This document shows, in pieces, positions 17,879 through 28,026 of a DNA stretch of 64,000 nucleotides. Origin of the DNA: Comamonas sp. 26. GTDB taxonomy: Bacteria; Pseudomonadota; Gammaproteobacteria; Burkholderiales; Burkholderiaceae_C. Location: positions 310,001 through 374,000 of the forward strand of contig NZ_PEFL01000003.1 in the NCBI RefSeq assembly GCF_002754475.1, written 5' to 3'. Every line of letters starts with the position of its first letter. Position 1 is the stretch's first letter. Under the pieces are notes generated by a model. That model did not search any database, was not told the DNA's origin, and worked only from the letters and a program-made list of their open reading frames with translations. The translations under genes were made by a program, and so were the position numbers.

Positions 17879-18582
17879 CAGACCACCTCAGGCAGGTCTT
17901 GCGGATGATCCGAGAGGCTGTAACCCACGCCGCGCACGGTGTGGATCAGCGGTGTTGGGAAGCCTTTATCCACCTTGCCACGCAGGCGGCTGATGTGAAC
18001 ATCAATCACATTGGTCTGCGGGTCAAAACGGTAGTCCCAGACCGACTCCAGCAACATGGTGCGCGTGACAATCTGGTGTGCGTGCTGCATGAGAAATGCC
18101 AGCAGACGAAATTCACGCGGTTGCAGCGAAAGCGGCTGCCCTGCACGTTCTGCGCTGCGCGAGATGAGGTTGACGCGCAGGTCTGCCAGATACATCTCGC
18201 GTGTAGGTGCGGGAATCTGTGCACGGCGCACCAGCGCTTCAAGCCGGGCCGACAGTTCGGAGAAAGCAAAAGGCTTGGTCAAGTAGTCATCACAGCCGGC
18301 ACGCAGGCCACGCACTCTCTCGTCTGTAGCAGACAACGCGCTCAGGACAAGCACTGGCGTCTGTTTCCCCATGGAGCGCAGCGTCTGCAAAATCTGCAGT
18401 CCGTCAAAGCCATTGGGCAGCATGCGGTCGAGGATGATGACGTCCCAGTTCTCGCCCACAGCCTGAGCAATGCCTTGCACGCCATCACCGCAGACGTTGA
18501 CATGCGCACCTTGCTGGCGCAGCCCTTCAGCGATGTAACGCGCGTTGAGCGCATCGTCTTCGATGATGAGGTAGCGGTACAT
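17878..18582 (-). CDS. OmpR-family response regulator
   Basis: The 234-residue DNA-binding regulator has a receiver domain (YLIIEDDALNARY; phospho-acceptor Asp in VIILDRMLPNG; Lys in YLTKPF). A winged-helix domain ends in NVIDVHISRLRGKVDKG and LIHTVRGVGYSL. It is the partner of the adjacent kinase and probably controls the czc genes. The start MYRYLIIEDD is where family members usually begin. An in-frame ATG at 18699 just after AGGAG would add a proline/alanine-rich tail of 39 residues and cannot be excluded. Confidence 0.87.
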   Translation of the reverse strand: MYRYLIIEDDALNARYIAEGLRQQGAHVNVCGDGVQGIAQAVGENWDVIILDRMLPNGFDGLQILQTLRSMGKQTPVLVLSALSATDERVRGLRAGCDDYLTKPFAFSELSARLEALVRRAQIPAPTREMYLADLRVNLISRSAERAGQPLSLQPREFRLLAFLMQHAHQIVTRTMLLESVWDYRFDPQTNVIDVHISRLRGKVDKGFPTPLIHTVRGVGYSLSDHPQDLPEVV

Positions 18583-18712
18583 GCGATATCGGTCTGCCGT
18601 TGGGGGATGAATACTATAAGCCGTGGACTCTCCCTCTGCATTGGGTAAAGCATCAGACAGCGCAGCAGCCGCAGGAGGTGGGGCCGGAATTTGCGCCATC
18701 TCCTGCTCGCTC

Positions 18713-20017
18713 TCAAGGCTGAATCTGGGGCAGATCACCACTGGCCAGACGCACTTCCCACTCGGCATCCAGCATGTCCTTGACCAGTTCAAGGTGCTCA
18801 AGCCTGTGCTCGTTGATGGAGCCCAGCGCGTCGATCAACTCCAGAATCGTGCCCTTGCCCAGTTTGTAAGCGTCTTGCGCCATCTGGTGCAGCGGGGCGA
18901 TTTGGGCGAGTCCTTCTTTTTCATAGTCGCGCACCGCTGTGCGGCGCAGCGAAAGCTGCTGCAGCGCACGTTGCAGTTCTGACTGCGCAGCAAGCACTGC
19001 GGCATCGCGACGCAGCTCGGCCTGATCGGCTTCCACCTTGGCTCGCTCAATAGGTCCTTGACGACGGTCGAAAAGCGGTATTTCAACGCTCACCCCGACC
19101 TGATTAAAGCTGCCATCTACGCTATTGCGGATGCGGGAAAGGCCAAAGGATGGCGTGGGCAAAGCCTCGCGCTGTTCCAGTTTGATTTTCTGGCGCGCAC
19201 GATCCAGCTCTGCCTGACTGGCGCGCAGACTGGGCAACTGGGTTTGCGCAGTGTTCCAGAGCTGGTCATACGCGGGCGCTTTGCGCAAGTCTGTGGCTTG
19301 CAAGCTGCCTTCCACACGCACCTTCCACTGGGGCAAGGCAGCAATGCTGGCTACGCGCGCCGCAGCATCACGCAAAGCGGCCTGCGCCTTGCTGACTTGC
19401 ATGCTCATCTGGGCTTGCTGCAGGTTCAGGCGTGCACCATCATAACGACTACGTGTGCCGGCCTCAATCTGGCCTTTGACGATAAAACCCGCCTTCTCCA
19501 ATTCATCGCGGGCTGCCAGCCAGACTTGATAGCGCTGCTGGGCCACCAGAAGCTCGTTAAACGCGTGCGCAGCATCGCTAAGGGTGGTTGCTACTGCGAC
19601 ATCCGAATTCGCTGCAGCGGCCTGCTCACCGAGCCGCGCGTTTTCAATGCGCATGCCGCGCTGGCCGAAGATGGGAATGGCCTGCTCCACACCCCATTCC
19701 TTCTCACCGCGCTTATTGAAGTAATGGGCTACCGGGTTGGAAAAAGTTGCTGCCGTTTTGCTGTCGGCCTTGGCCAGATCCAGTTGCATGCGATCTGCTG
19801 CAAGCGCGGGCTGGTTTTGCACCACGATGCGCAGATATTCCTGCAAGGTCACTGGTTGTACTGGAGCCGCCACCTGCCCGGCGATGCGCTCTGCGCCCGT
19901 ACTCAAGGTCGGCGTTACAGCCGCATCAGCGGCATGGCTGGTTACGCTAAAAGTGCCGCAGCACAAGGCGGCAGCCATTGCAAGAGAGTGCCACTTAGTC
20001 ATTTTGAGCGCCTTCAT
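18713..20017 (-). CDS. czcC: CzcC-like outer-membrane channel (TolC family)
   Basis: The 434-residue protein is the outer-membrane part of a three-protein metal exporter. It has a signal peptide ending in SHAADA and the long alpha-helical repeats of the TolC family, with EWGVEQAIPIFGQRG and FNQVGVSVEIPLFDRRQGPIE as the two paired barrel segments. The ATG at 20017 follows AGGAAG at a good distance and overlaps the end of czcA by 23 bases, showing translational coupling. In the operon order czcB-czcA-czcC it is the last structural gene, with the two-component system directly behind it. Confidence 0.85.
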   Translation of the reverse strand: MKALKMTKWHSLAMAAALCCGTFSVTSHAADAAVTPTLSTGAERIAGQVAAPVQPVTLQEYLRIVVQNQPALAADRMQLDLAKADSKTAATFSNPVAHYFNKRGEKEWGVEQAIPIFGQRGMRIENARLGEQAAAANSDVAVATTLSDAAHAFNELLVAQQRYQVWLAARDELEKAGFIVKGQIEAGTRSRYDGARLNLQQAQMSMQVSKAQAALRDAAARVASIAALPQWKVRVEGSLQATDLRKAPAYDQLWNTAQTQLPSLRASQAELDRARQKIKLEQREALPTPSFGLSRIRNSVDGSFNQVGVSVEIPLFDRRQGPIERAKVEADQAELRRDAAVLAAQSELQRALQQLSLRRTAVRDYEKEGLAQIAPLHQMAQDAYKLGKGTILELIDALGSINEHRLEHLELVKDMLDAEWEVRLASGDLPQIQP

Positions 20018-23000
20018 CACGTTCTTCCTGCGTCATCATGTTCTTGGGGCCAAGCCAGGCATATAACACGGGCAGCAGCACCAGTGCCACCAGTGGCAGC
20101 ACAACCATGCCGCCGACGATGACCGAGGCGAAGGGGCGCTGCGTTTCGCTACCCACGCCAGTGGAAAGCGCCATGGGCAGCAAACCCAGCAGCGCCAGCA
20201 AAGCCACCAGAATGATGGAACGCATGCGCTCTGCCGTGCCTTCGATCAGCGCCTGCATCAAAGGCATGCCCTGACGGCGTAAATCTTCTACCGCAGAGAC
20301 CACCAGCAAGCCCGCCAAAGCTACCTGCCCCAGCAGCGCAATAAAGCCGATAGCCGCGCTAATGGACAGCTCGATATTCGCCATATGCAGGGCCGCAATA
20401 CCGCCCACCATGGCAAACGGGGCACACAGCAAAATGATGCTGGCACTACGTGCCTGACCCAGCGCACCAAACAGCAGTGCATAGACCACAATCAGTGACA
20501 GAGGAATCACCACCTTCAGGCGTGCAGCAGCGCGCTGCTGGTTTTCCCATTCACCGCCCCACTGAGCGATATAGCCTTCTGGCAGCTTCACGTTCTGCTT
20601 GAAAGTAGCCAGCGTGTCTTTCACCACCGAGCCGATATCGCGCCCCTCCACGTTGAATTTGAGCGCCATGTAGCGCGCATTGCCTTCGCGAAAAATAGAA
20701 GAGTTACCGATCTTCATGCTGACCGTTCCAACCGAGCCCAGAGGGACAGAGCCACCGTCAGGCAAAGGTATGGCGATGTTGCGAATGCGCTCTTCATCCA
20801 TGCGATCCACATAGGGCAAACGCACGCGCACAGGAACAGGGTATTCGCCCTCCCACAAGGTGGTTGCGACATTGCCTGCCAAGGCCACTTCAAGCGTCTT
20901 CTGAGCGTCTTCCATGGCGATGCCCTGACGAGCCAGGGCCTGACGGTCAAACTCCACATGCACCTGTGGAGCGGGGGCATCGCGGTACAAGTCCAGATCG
21001 ACCACACCATCAATGCCCTTCACCAGACCCTTGGTCTGCTGAAGAATGCCGCGCAGCGTCGGAATATCAGGGCCAAACAGCTTGAGAACCACCTGACCAC
21101 GCGCCCCCGATGTGGACTCCTCCACGCTGTCACGGATAGGTTGCGCAAAGTTAAAGGCCACACCCGGAATTTCACCCAGCGTTGCACGCATTTCTTCGAT
21201 CAGCGCGGGCTTGTTCAAGCCCTTGCGCCATTCGCCATGCGGCTTCAGACGTACCAGCACCTTGGCAAGGTTGAGCGTCTCGTTATCGGTGCCAGATTCA
21301 GGTCGGCCCTGCTCTGTGGTCACGGTGAGGACTTCAGGGAAGACCTTGAGACGCAGGCGTACATCGCGCAGCACTTCCTGGCCTTTTTCCAGAGAGATGG
21401 AAGCAGGCATCTGCACCAGCACATAGGCATCGCCTTCGTCCAGTTCAGGCAAGAATTCGGTGCCCAACCATTTGGCAGAAAAACCAGCAACCACCAGCAC
21501 GCTTACAAACACGGCGATCACTGCGGTGCGGCTTTTGGCGGTGCTCAGAATGCGGCCAATCCAGTGCTGATAACCGTGGTGCGCGCGGTCAAAAATCTTG
21601 GGCTCTTCCACCATCACATGCTTGGGCTTGAGCAGCAGCGCACACAGCGCTGGCACCAACCCCATGGCAAACACCAGCGCACCCAGCAGCGCAAAGCTGT
21701 AGGTCATGGCCAGCGGACGGAAGATGCGGCCTTCAATGCTTTGCAACGAGAACACTGGGATCAGCGCAGCAATCACGATCGCCATGGCAAACAGCGTGGG
21801 TTTGGCCACGGCCACAGCCGAATCCACAATGATGTGGCGCATGTCATTCGCTGTCTGCGGTTTTCGCAGCCGCGCATTGCGAAGTATGTTTTCCGCCAGC
21901 ACCACCGCACCATCCACCATGATGCCGAAGTCGATAGCGCCCATGGAAATCAGATTAGCCGGCATGCCCAGCGCATGCAGGCCAATAAAGGCGACCAGCA
22001 ACGACAAAGGAATCACCGTCGCAACGATCAGCGAACCACGCAGGCTGCGTAAGAAGAGCCACAGTACAGCCACGATCAGCGTGGCACCAAACAGCAGGTT
22101 GTGCTGCACGGTTTTAAGAGTGTGGCCCACCAGATCGGAGCGGTCATAGTTGGTGACCATCTTCATGCCTTCAGGCAGGCCACCGTTGTTGAGTTCTTCT
22201 ACCTTGGCGTGAATATCATCGAGCACGATGGAGGGGTTGGCACCGCGCTTGAGCAGCACAATGCCCTGCACCACGTCGTTCTGATCATCCATGCCAACAG
22301 AGCCCTGGCGCGGTGTGTGCGACTGCACTACACGCGCCACATCACCAATCGTCACAGGGGCCTTGCCGCGCATGGCAACCACCACATCCTGAATCTCCTG
22401 TGGAGTGCGCAACAAGCCAATGCCACGAATGATGAAGGACTGCTCGCCACGGCGCATCAGACCACCACCCACATTGCGGTTGGACTTGGAAAGCGCATCG
22501 CTCACATCATCCAGGCTCAGACCCAGGCTGTAGAGTTTTTCAGGGTCTACTTCCACGTGGAATTCTTTGACGAAGCCACCAATACTCACCACATCAGCCA
22601 CGCCTTGCACTTGCTTGAGAACGCGCACTACATGCCATTCTTGCTCGGTGCGAAGCTGCGCCAGCGTGTGTTTATCGCTTTGCAAGCGGTAGTAAAAAAC
22701 CTTGCCCAGCGGCGTGTAGTCCGGTGCCATTTCTGGCGTCACACCATTAGGCAAATTGGCCTGTGGCAAACGCTGGGAAACCTCGGCACGCGAGTTAAAG
22801 CTATTGGCGTTGTCATCAAAGACAAGGTTGATCATGGAGAGGCCGAAATAGCTCTCCGATCGCAGTGCCGTCAGCCCCGGCGTGCCGTTCAACTCGCGCT
22901 CTAGCGGCTGAGTGATCTGGCGCTCTACTTCTTCGGGGGCAAGCCCCGGCGCCTGGGTAATCACACCCACCTGCACATTGGTCACATCGGGGTAGGCCTC

Positions 23001-23108
23001 GATGGCGGTCTGTAGATAGGCGTACACGCCATAAATGGCGATGGCGAGGGTGACGCTCAGCGCCACCAGACGTCGATGAACGACGAAGGAAATAAACGAA
23101 CGCAGCAT
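19995..23108 (-). CDS. czcA: CzcA-like heavy-metal RND pump
   Basis: The 1037-residue inner-membrane pump exchanges protons for divalent metal ions. The helix-4 motif GAIDFGIMVDGAVVLAEN matches the DFG...VDGAVV form seen in the cobalt/zinc/cadmium group of HME-RND pumps and differs from the copper/silver (CusA) form. The N-terminus IYGVYAYLQTAIEAYPDVTNVQV, the large periplasmic loops and the helices near residue 860 onward are complete, and length is normal. An AGGAG site precedes the ATG. The metal specificity is inferred from the motif only. Confidence 0.92.
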   Translation of the reverse strand: MLRSFISFVVHRRLVALSVTLAIAIYGVYAYLQTAIEAYPDVTNVQVGVITQAPGLAPEEVERQITQPLERELNGTPGLTALRSESYFGLSMINLVFDDNANSFNSRAEVSQRLPQANLPNGVTPEMAPDYTPLGKVFYYRLQSDKHTLAQLRTEQEWHVVRVLKQVQGVADVVSIGGFVKEFHVEVDPEKLYSLGLSLDDVSDALSKSNRNVGGGLMRRGEQSFIIRGIGLLRTPQEIQDVVVAMRGKAPVTIGDVARVVQSHTPRQGSVGMDDQNDVVQGIVLLKRGANPSIVLDDIHAKVEELNNGGLPEGMKMVTNYDRSDLVGHTLKTVQHNLLFGATLIVAVLWLFLRSLRGSLIVATVIPLSLLVAFIGLHALGMPANLISMGAIDFGIMVDGAVVLAENILRNARLRKPQTANDMRHIIVDSAVAVAKPTLFAMAIVIAALIPVFSLQSIEGRIFRPLAMTYSFALLGALVFAMGLVPALCALLLKPKHVMVEEPKIFDRAHHGYQHWIGRILSTAKSRTAVIAVFVSVLVVAGFSAKWLGTEFLPELDEGDAYVLVQMPASISLEKGQEVLRDVRLRLKVFPEVLTVTTEQGRPESGTDNETLNLAKVLVRLKPHGEWRKGLNKPALIEEMRATLGEIPGVAFNFAQPIRDSVEESTSGARGQVVLKLFGPDIPTLRGILQQTKGLVKGIDGVVDLDLYRDAPAPQVHVEFDRQALARQGIAMEDAQKTLEVALAGNVATTLWEGEYPVPVRVRLPYVDRMDEERIRNIAIPLPDGGSVPLGSVGTVSMKIGNSSIFREGNARYMALKFNVEGRDIGSVVKDTLATFKQNVKLPEGYIAQWGGEWENQQRAAARLKVVIPLSLIVVYALLFGALGQARSASIILLCAPFAMVGGIAALHMANIELSISAAIGFIALLGQVALAGLLVVSAVEDLRRQGMPLMQALIEGTAERMRSIILVALLALLGLLPMALSTGVGSETQRPFASVIVGGMVVLPLVALVLLPVLYAWLGPKNMMTQEERDEGAQND

Positions 23109-23128
23109 GGTTCAGGCTCCTGCCAGGA

Positions 23129-24292
23129 CTACAGAAGCTGGCTGGCTGCGCCGTCAAGCAGCAGACCACCACGCACCACAATTTTTTCGCCCACCTTAAG
23201 GCCAGAGATCACCGGCACCATGCCGCGCGATGGACGCCCCAGAGTCACCTTGCGCGCCTCAAACTGGTTGTTCTCGTGCTGCACATAGACCACGCTAAGG
23301 CTTTCATCCTTGATGAGCACGGCGCTCACGGGGATCAGCATCTCTTGCAGGTTGGAAAGCTGCACACCCACCTTGGCCTGCATGCCAGGACGCAGCACGG
23401 GGTTCTGCTCGCTCAGCTCCACCACCACTGCGGCGCGGCGCGATTCTTTATCCAGCGTAGCCCCCAGATGACGAACCGTACCCTTGAGGGGTTTGGCCAG
23501 TTGCGGTACTTCAACCTGAACAGCGCTGCCTAGGCGAATGCCAGGCAAGTCGGACTCAAACACCTCGGCCACCACATTCATGGCCTGCGGGTCACCAATC
23601 ATGAACAGTGCAGCACCTGGGTCAGCCGCATTGCCAACCACAGCCTTGCGCTCGGCCACGATGCCTGCACGCGGGGCGCGCAGTTCAATGCGATCGCCAC
23701 CGCCGGAGCCCAGCAGTGCAGCTGTGCCTTGAGCACGGCCCAGCTCTTGCGATGTTTCACGCAGCTTGGCCTGAGCAGCACGCAGATCGACCTCAACGCC
23801 CACGCCCTTGTTCACCATGTTTTGCTGACGCTGGGCTTCAACCACCGCCACATCGTGGGCGGTCTTGGCTGCGGCCACGTCATAGCGTGTGCGCAGTGCA
23901 TCGGGGCTGACCAGCGTCGCCAGCAAATCGCCGGCCTTGACCATATCGCCCACATGCGCGTTGACGGTGACCACGCGCGCCGAGATGGGTACAGAAGCCG
24001 ATGCCACACGATCTTCCACAAACGCCACATGCGCAGGAGCCCAGGCCATTTGCAAGCCTTGAGGGTCTGTCACCGCCGCAATATCCAGCATCTTCACGGA
24101 CTCAGGCTTGACCTGCAAAAAGCCCTTGGGCAGGGAAGCCGCAGTGTTTTGTGCGCCCTCTGTCGCTTTAGAGGCGTCGCACCCGCTGAGCAAGCCAGCC
24201 AAAGCAACGGCCATAGCCGCCACAGACAGTTTTGCCACTGTCTTGGTTGGTAAATGCGCCGCTGCCGGCAGTCCCACAAGGCTCTTGTTCAT
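23129..24292 (-). CDS. czcB: CzcB-like periplasmic adaptor lipoprotein
   Basis: The 387-residue membrane-fusion protein joins CzcA to CzcC. A lipobox LAGLLSGCDAS near residue 38 predicts a lipid anchor. The lipoyl halves (RVVTVNAHVGDMVKAGDLLATL and RIELRAPRAGIVAERKAVVG), a short coiled-coil and a barrel domain (VQVEVPQLAKPLKGTVRHLG) are in order. It is the first gene of the leftward czcBAC operon. An inverted repeat (24400-24415) lies about 110 bases upstream and may bind the response regulator. Confidence 0.88.
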   Translation of the reverse strand: MNKSLVGLPAAAHLPTKTVAKLSVAAMAVALAGLLSGCDASKATEGAQNTAASLPKGFLQVKPESVKMLDIAAVTDPQGLQMAWAPAHVAFVEDRVASASVPISARVVTVNAHVGDMVKAGDLLATLVSPDALRTRYDVAAAKTAHDVAVVEAQRQQNMVNKGVGVEVDLRAAQAKLRETSQELGRAQGTAALLGSGGGDRIELRAPRAGIVAERKAVVGNAADPGAALFMIGDPQAMNVVAEVFESDLPGIRLGSAVQVEVPQLAKPLKGTVRHLGATLDKESRRAAVVVELSEQNPVLRPGMQAKVGVQLSNLQEMLIPVSAVLIKDESLSVVYVQHENNQFEARKVTLGRPSRGMVPVISGLKVGEKIVVRGGLLLDGAASQLL

Positions 24293-24399
24293 CGTTCACC
24301 CTTTTTCGATGGCTGGAAAGTGAAGAGCTTCAGCACCGCTTCTCTTCCAGTGATGGCGCCATGCTAGGAACAGCGGCAAGCCTATTGGGTGACGCACGC

Positions 24400-24415
24400 A
24401 TTACGGTTTGGTAAG
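24400..24415. promoter_or_regulatory. Possible regulator site upstream of czcB
   Basis: ATTAC and GTAAG arms separated by six bases lie about 110 bases upstream of the czcB start. TTAC-type half sites with such spacing are common for OmpR-family regulators, and the operon encodes one. The link is inferred. Confidence 0.3.
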
Positions 24416-24548
24416 GGACGGACAGTAGCTGCAACCCAGTCCGCGCGCGCCCTCACGCTGACCAGAACTCAGTCAGCTCTGAACACGCAACAGCTTTGAT
24501 TTGCCTGTTTTTTCATCAAGGCAAAGTAAACACGCCTGAATTGCCTAA

Positions 24549-24571
24549 AAAACAGGCGATCAGCCTGTTTT
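24549..24571. terminator. Perfect inverted repeat, possible bidirectional terminator
   Basis: AAAACAGGC and GCCTGTTTT are exact complements around a GATCA loop and are flanked by A- and T-runs on the two sides. It could stop transcription entering the AT-rich region from either direction. Confidence 0.35.
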
Positions 24572-24719
24572 CTCGTGTGATTTTTCATACATGAGTACTA
24601 AGAGTATCTAGATATCGTCAGATCAGGTCGACAGCTGGCTCAAGCCATGTTTTCAATAAAAGTGCTCTCAATCCCTTGTATAGCTTTGGATATCTACTAT
24701 CAAAAGAAGAGCTACCGAG

Positions 24720-25125
24720 TTATCCATTCGGTGGATAAATTGAAGATCCGTGCCTCTGTTTTTCAAGAAATCAACACAAAAAGCAGATCTGGCATACAAA
24801 TCACGTTTTGAGCAGCTACAGAAGAAAAACTAGCCAGGATAAAACGCATGAAATAACGAGCTTCATAGCTGTGGATAAATTACATGTTCTCCGAACTTAG
24901 AGAGCCACAATAAGCGTGAACAACCTTAACCACAGCACTTGAAAACTAGCAATTTTTCACTCTTAAAGCGAATTTTCAAATTCTAGAAAAACCTATTTAT
25001 TCATAAAAATTTAACAACCTTATCAACAACTATTACTACATAGTTATCTCCAAGATACAAACAAGCTCCATCAGCGTCACTTCTGTGGATAAGTTTCTTG
25101 AAAACTACGTTTCAGACAATCCACA
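24720..25125. other. DnaA-box cluster A (candidate origin, left half)
   Basis: Exact TTATCCACA boxes occur on the minus strand at 24870-24878 and 25084-25092. One-mismatch boxes are TTAACCACA (24926-24934), TTATCAACA (25020-25028) and the minus-strand box at 24730-24738. That last box pairs with TTATCCATT (24720-24728) to form a perfect 7-5-7 palindrome. Weaker matches lie at 25044-25052 and 25117-25125. The DNA between 24941 and 25075 is very AT-rich, as expected for an unwinding element. Confidence 0.7.
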
Positions 25126-25324
25126 ATTAAAATGAACAAGTCCTCCTCAAGTGGTGGAAAAGATTACTCATATACACCTCCGAGATACATCTGTAGAACA
25201 TACGAAAATCATCGATTTGTATGCTGTATTGCATAAGAAATTCAATCTTATTTAATACATATCCCTGTACGAATACTTATAAAACGCTAAAGCACAGTGC
25301 CTTTGCGTCTCGAAAAGCGCTGAA

Positions 25325-27499
25325 ATGCACGAAAAAAAGTGGGCTGAAGAGGCCCTGAATTCCTTTGATGCCGTCGTTGGAGCCATGCCAGGATTTCGCA
25401 GCCGTGAAGGGCAGCGAAAAATGGCAGCTCAAATCGCAAAAACGCTGAGCGAAGCCCAGCTCGGAAAAGTCGATGAAGACGATCCAGAACCCCGCCGGGC
25501 CATTGCCGTGGTGCAGGCCGGAACAGGCGTGGGAAAGTCGCTGGCCTACAGCATCCCGGCCATCCGCATGGCGCTGTCGCGTGGCACGCGTGTGCTGATA
25601 TCCACCGCAACGGTGGCGCTGCAAGAGCAGTTGGTAAACAAGGATTTGCCGGCACTGGCCGCCAAGCTCGATCAGCCCTTCAAATTCGCGCTGGCCAAGG
25701 GCCGTGGCCGCTTTGTCTGCAAACTCAAGCTGGAGCGACTTGCCAGTACGGGCGAAGCGCAGGATGAGGAAATAGACGATCTTTTTGGCGATGAAAAGGC
25801 CCAGACCAAGATCAATCGGCCCCAGCACGAGCTGCAGGCCCGCATGCAGTTCTACAAATCCATGGCAGATGCGCTGGCAACCGAGGCATGGAGTGGCGAC
25901 CGCGATTCGCTAGAAACGCCGCCAGAGCCCGAGGCATGGAGCCCCGTGGCCGCAGAGTCATCGTCTTGCACTGGCAAGCACTGCCCTGCTTTCAGCAACT
26001 GCGTTTATTACGAGCGCCGCAAGGACCTGGTAGCCGCGCAAGTCATTGTGGCCAATCATGATTTGCTGCTTTCCTCGCTCGGCTCCAAGCTGCTTCCGGA
26101 TCTGGATAACTGCCTGCTGATCCTTGATGAGGCGCACCACCTGCCCTCCACCGCGCTCGATCAATTTGCAGGCGAGATGGACCTGAGCCGCCTGACCTGG
26201 ATCGACAAACTGGCCAGCCGTGCGCTGCGCGTGAACCAGGTCGCTGAAGTGGAAGAGCTGGCCGATTTGCCCAAGCACGCAGGTCAGCTGCGCCTGCAGA
26301 TGCAGGAGCTGGCCAGACTGGTCATGGAGCAGTACGGAGAGGCCCTTAAATCGCAAAAAGACAGCTATGGGCCGCCTAGGGTACGGGCGGCCCGCGGAAT
26401 GCTGCCTGAGACGCTTTTAGAGCCTTTGGGCCTTATTGCGCACCATGCCGATGGCTTTCTGGATGCGCTGCGTGCTGTTTCCAAAGCGCTGCGTGCAGAA
26501 ATCAAGGACAAGCCCGAGGAAGCACAGCGCCTGTCCACCATCTATGCGCAGGTCGGGGCACTCGCACCGCGGCTGGAAGCCATCTCCAACACCACTCAAT
26601 TGCTTTTGCAGCAAAGCGGGCAGGATGGCGAGAGCACGACGGTGCCCAACGCCAAGTGGTTCACGCTGGAGATGGACGGGGAATTCATTGCCGTCAAGGC
26701 TCACGCCAGCCCCATTCAGCCGGGTTCCACCCTGCGCCGGCACCTGTGGTCGCAGGTCAGAGGCGCAGTGCTGACCTCTGCCACGCTGGCCAGTTGCGGC
26801 CATTTCGACTTCTTTTTGCGTGAGGCTGGGCTGGTCAACGACCCCTCAGTCACCACGCTGGAAGTACCCAGCCCCTTCGACTATGCCCGCCAAGGCACGC
26901 TAGTGGCCCGGGAGACGGCCGCAGACCCGCGTGAAGCGGCCCGCTTTACCGAGGAGATGGTCGAGGCCTTGCTGAACGATCTAAGCCGCATACAGGCCGG
27001 TGCGCTGGTCTTGTTCACATCCCGCGAGCAAATGCGGCAGGCGGTGGATGCGCTATCCACCAGCATGCGCAATCAGGTGCTGGTCCAAACCGCCTTGCCC
27101 CGCCAGACCTTGCTGGCGCGCCACCGCGAAGCCGTGGAAACGGGCGAGCCTTCCATCATCTTCGGCATGCAATCTTTTGGTGAAGGGCTGGATCTGCCCG
27201 GTGCGCTGTGCGAGTCGCTGTTCATCACCAAGCTGCCTTTTGCCCCGCCCGACGACCCGGTGGGTGAAGCAAGAGCCGAATGGCTGCGCAGCAGTGGCCG
27301 CAACCCCTTCAACGAACTGGTTGTGCCTGCCACGGCCATTCGCCTGGCGCAGTGGGTAGGACGCGCCATTCGAACCGAAGAAGACCAGGCCCATGTGTAC
27401 TGCTATGACCGCCGCCTGACAGGCACCAGCTATGGCCAGTTGCTCATCAAGAGCCTGCCGCCATTCACCCTGCAACGCAGGCCGGTTCAAGCTGTTTGA
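25325..27499 (+). CDS. dinG: ATP-dependent DNA helicase DinG
   Basis: DinG is a superfamily 2 helicase related to XPD that unwinds DNA 5' to 3' and resolves R-loops and G-quadruplexes. The 724-residue protein has QAGTGVGKSLAYS (Walker A, about residue 64) and DEAHHLP (Walker B). Four cysteines for an iron-sulfur cluster lie at FVCKL and in SCTGKHCPAFSNCVYY. The final motif reads AQWVGRAIRTEEDQ. No strong ribosome site precedes the ATG, and there is no other start nearby because upstream DNA is non-coding. The gene is placed between two AT-rich DnaA-box clusters. Two terminator-like hairpins follow it. A helicase inside a candidate origin is suggestive, but DinG is not a known initiator. Confidence 0.92.
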   Translation: MHEKKWAEEALNSFDAVVGAMPGFRSREGQRKMAAQIAKTLSEAQLGKVDEDDPEPRRAIAVVQAGTGVGKSLAYSIPAIRMALSRGTRVLISTATVALQEQLVNKDLPALAAKLDQPFKFALAKGRGRFVCKLKLERLASTGEAQDEEIDDLFGDEKAQTKINRPQHELQARMQFYKSMADALATEAWSGDRDSLETPPEPEAWSPVAAESSSCTGKHCPAFSNCVYYERRKDLVAAQVIVANHDLLLSSLGSKLLPDLDNCLLILDEAHHLPSTALDQFAGEMDLSRLTWIDKLASRALRVNQVAEVEELADLPKHAGQLRLQMQELARLVMEQYGEALKSQKDSYGPPRVRAARGMLPETLLEPLGLIAHHADGFLDALRAVSKALRAEIKDKPEEAQRLSTIYAQVGALAPRLEAISNTTQLLLQQSGQDGESTTVPNAKWFTLEMDGEFIAVKAHASPIQPGSTLRRHLWSQVRGAVLTSATLASCGHFDFFLREAGLVNDPSVTTLEVPSPFDYARQGTLVARETAADPREAARFTEEMVEALLNDLSRIQAGALVLFTSREQMRQAVDALSTSMRNQVLVQTALPRQTLLARHREAVETGEPSIIFGMQSFGEGLDLPGALCESLFITKLPFAPPDDPVGEARAEWLRSSGRNPFNELVVPATAIRLAQWVGRAIRTEEDQAHVYCYDRRLTGTSYGQLLIKSLPPFTLQRRPVQAV

Positions 27500-27507
27500 T
27501 GACACTG

Positions 27508-27545
27508 GCGAAGAGGCTTTTTCAGGCTTCTTCGCGCCATTTTTG
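27508..27545 (+). terminator. dinG terminator, first hairpin
   Basis: GCGAAGA (27508-27514) pairs with TCTTCGC (27529-27535) and is followed by GCCATTTTT. It starts nine bases after the dinG stop codon. Confidence 0.5.
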
Positions 27546-27614
27546 TGGCGTTTTTCACGCCTCTTAGCCTGCTGCACCAGCCGTCTATTTCATGCCTGGC
27601 ATCGGCATGAGCAC

Positions 27615-27645
27615 AAGCCTTTTTGCACCAAAAGGCTTTTGTAAT
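27615..27645 (+). terminator. dinG terminator, second hairpin
   Basis: AAGCCTTTT (27615-27623) pairs exactly with AAAAGGCTT (27630-27638) around a six-base loop, followed by a T-rich tail. It is a strong intrinsic terminator form and closes off transcription before the second DnaA-box cluster. Confidence 0.65.
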
Positions 27646-28026
27646 TTTTCTAACACTTGAAGGGGTGGAGTTGGGTGGAGGATCAATGACTCCAGCCTCC
27701 CAACCTTCCTAGTGATTCGTTGTGCTCTCGCATCCAGTCGCTCAGCGATTGCGCTGTGATCAACAGCTGGAGTTCATCAGACACGATGAGTTCGCATCAC
27801 TTCGCAATGGGCGTGGCTTCTCGCAACGGTGCCATCCACAAGTTCTTTGCTTTTGACCTGCAGCTGTGGGCAGGCTGCAAAGGAGCAATTGAAGGCGTCT
27901 TCAGAAAAATCGTTTGAAAACAATGGCGTAAAGACCATTGAATTTTTTTGAATGCACTGCTATCGCCTGCCTGCAATGGGCAGTGTGGCTTTACGGAATA
28001 GCTATCCCCAGCTGTTTATAACATTC

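Larger units (their letters stand above)
24293..25324. other. AT-rich gene-free region upstream of dinG
   Basis: This stretch of about 1 kb has no credible gene. The first 130 bases probably carry the czcB promoter. From about 24590 it becomes strongly AT-rich, unlike the rest of the window, with runs such as TTTATTCATAAAAATTTAAC near 24995. It holds two exact DnaA boxes and several near matches. An exact inverted repeat AAAACAGGC-GATCA-GCCTGTTTT lies at 24549-24571, with a third GCCTGTTTT near 24503. I read it as the left half of a candidate replication origin. Confidence 0.7.
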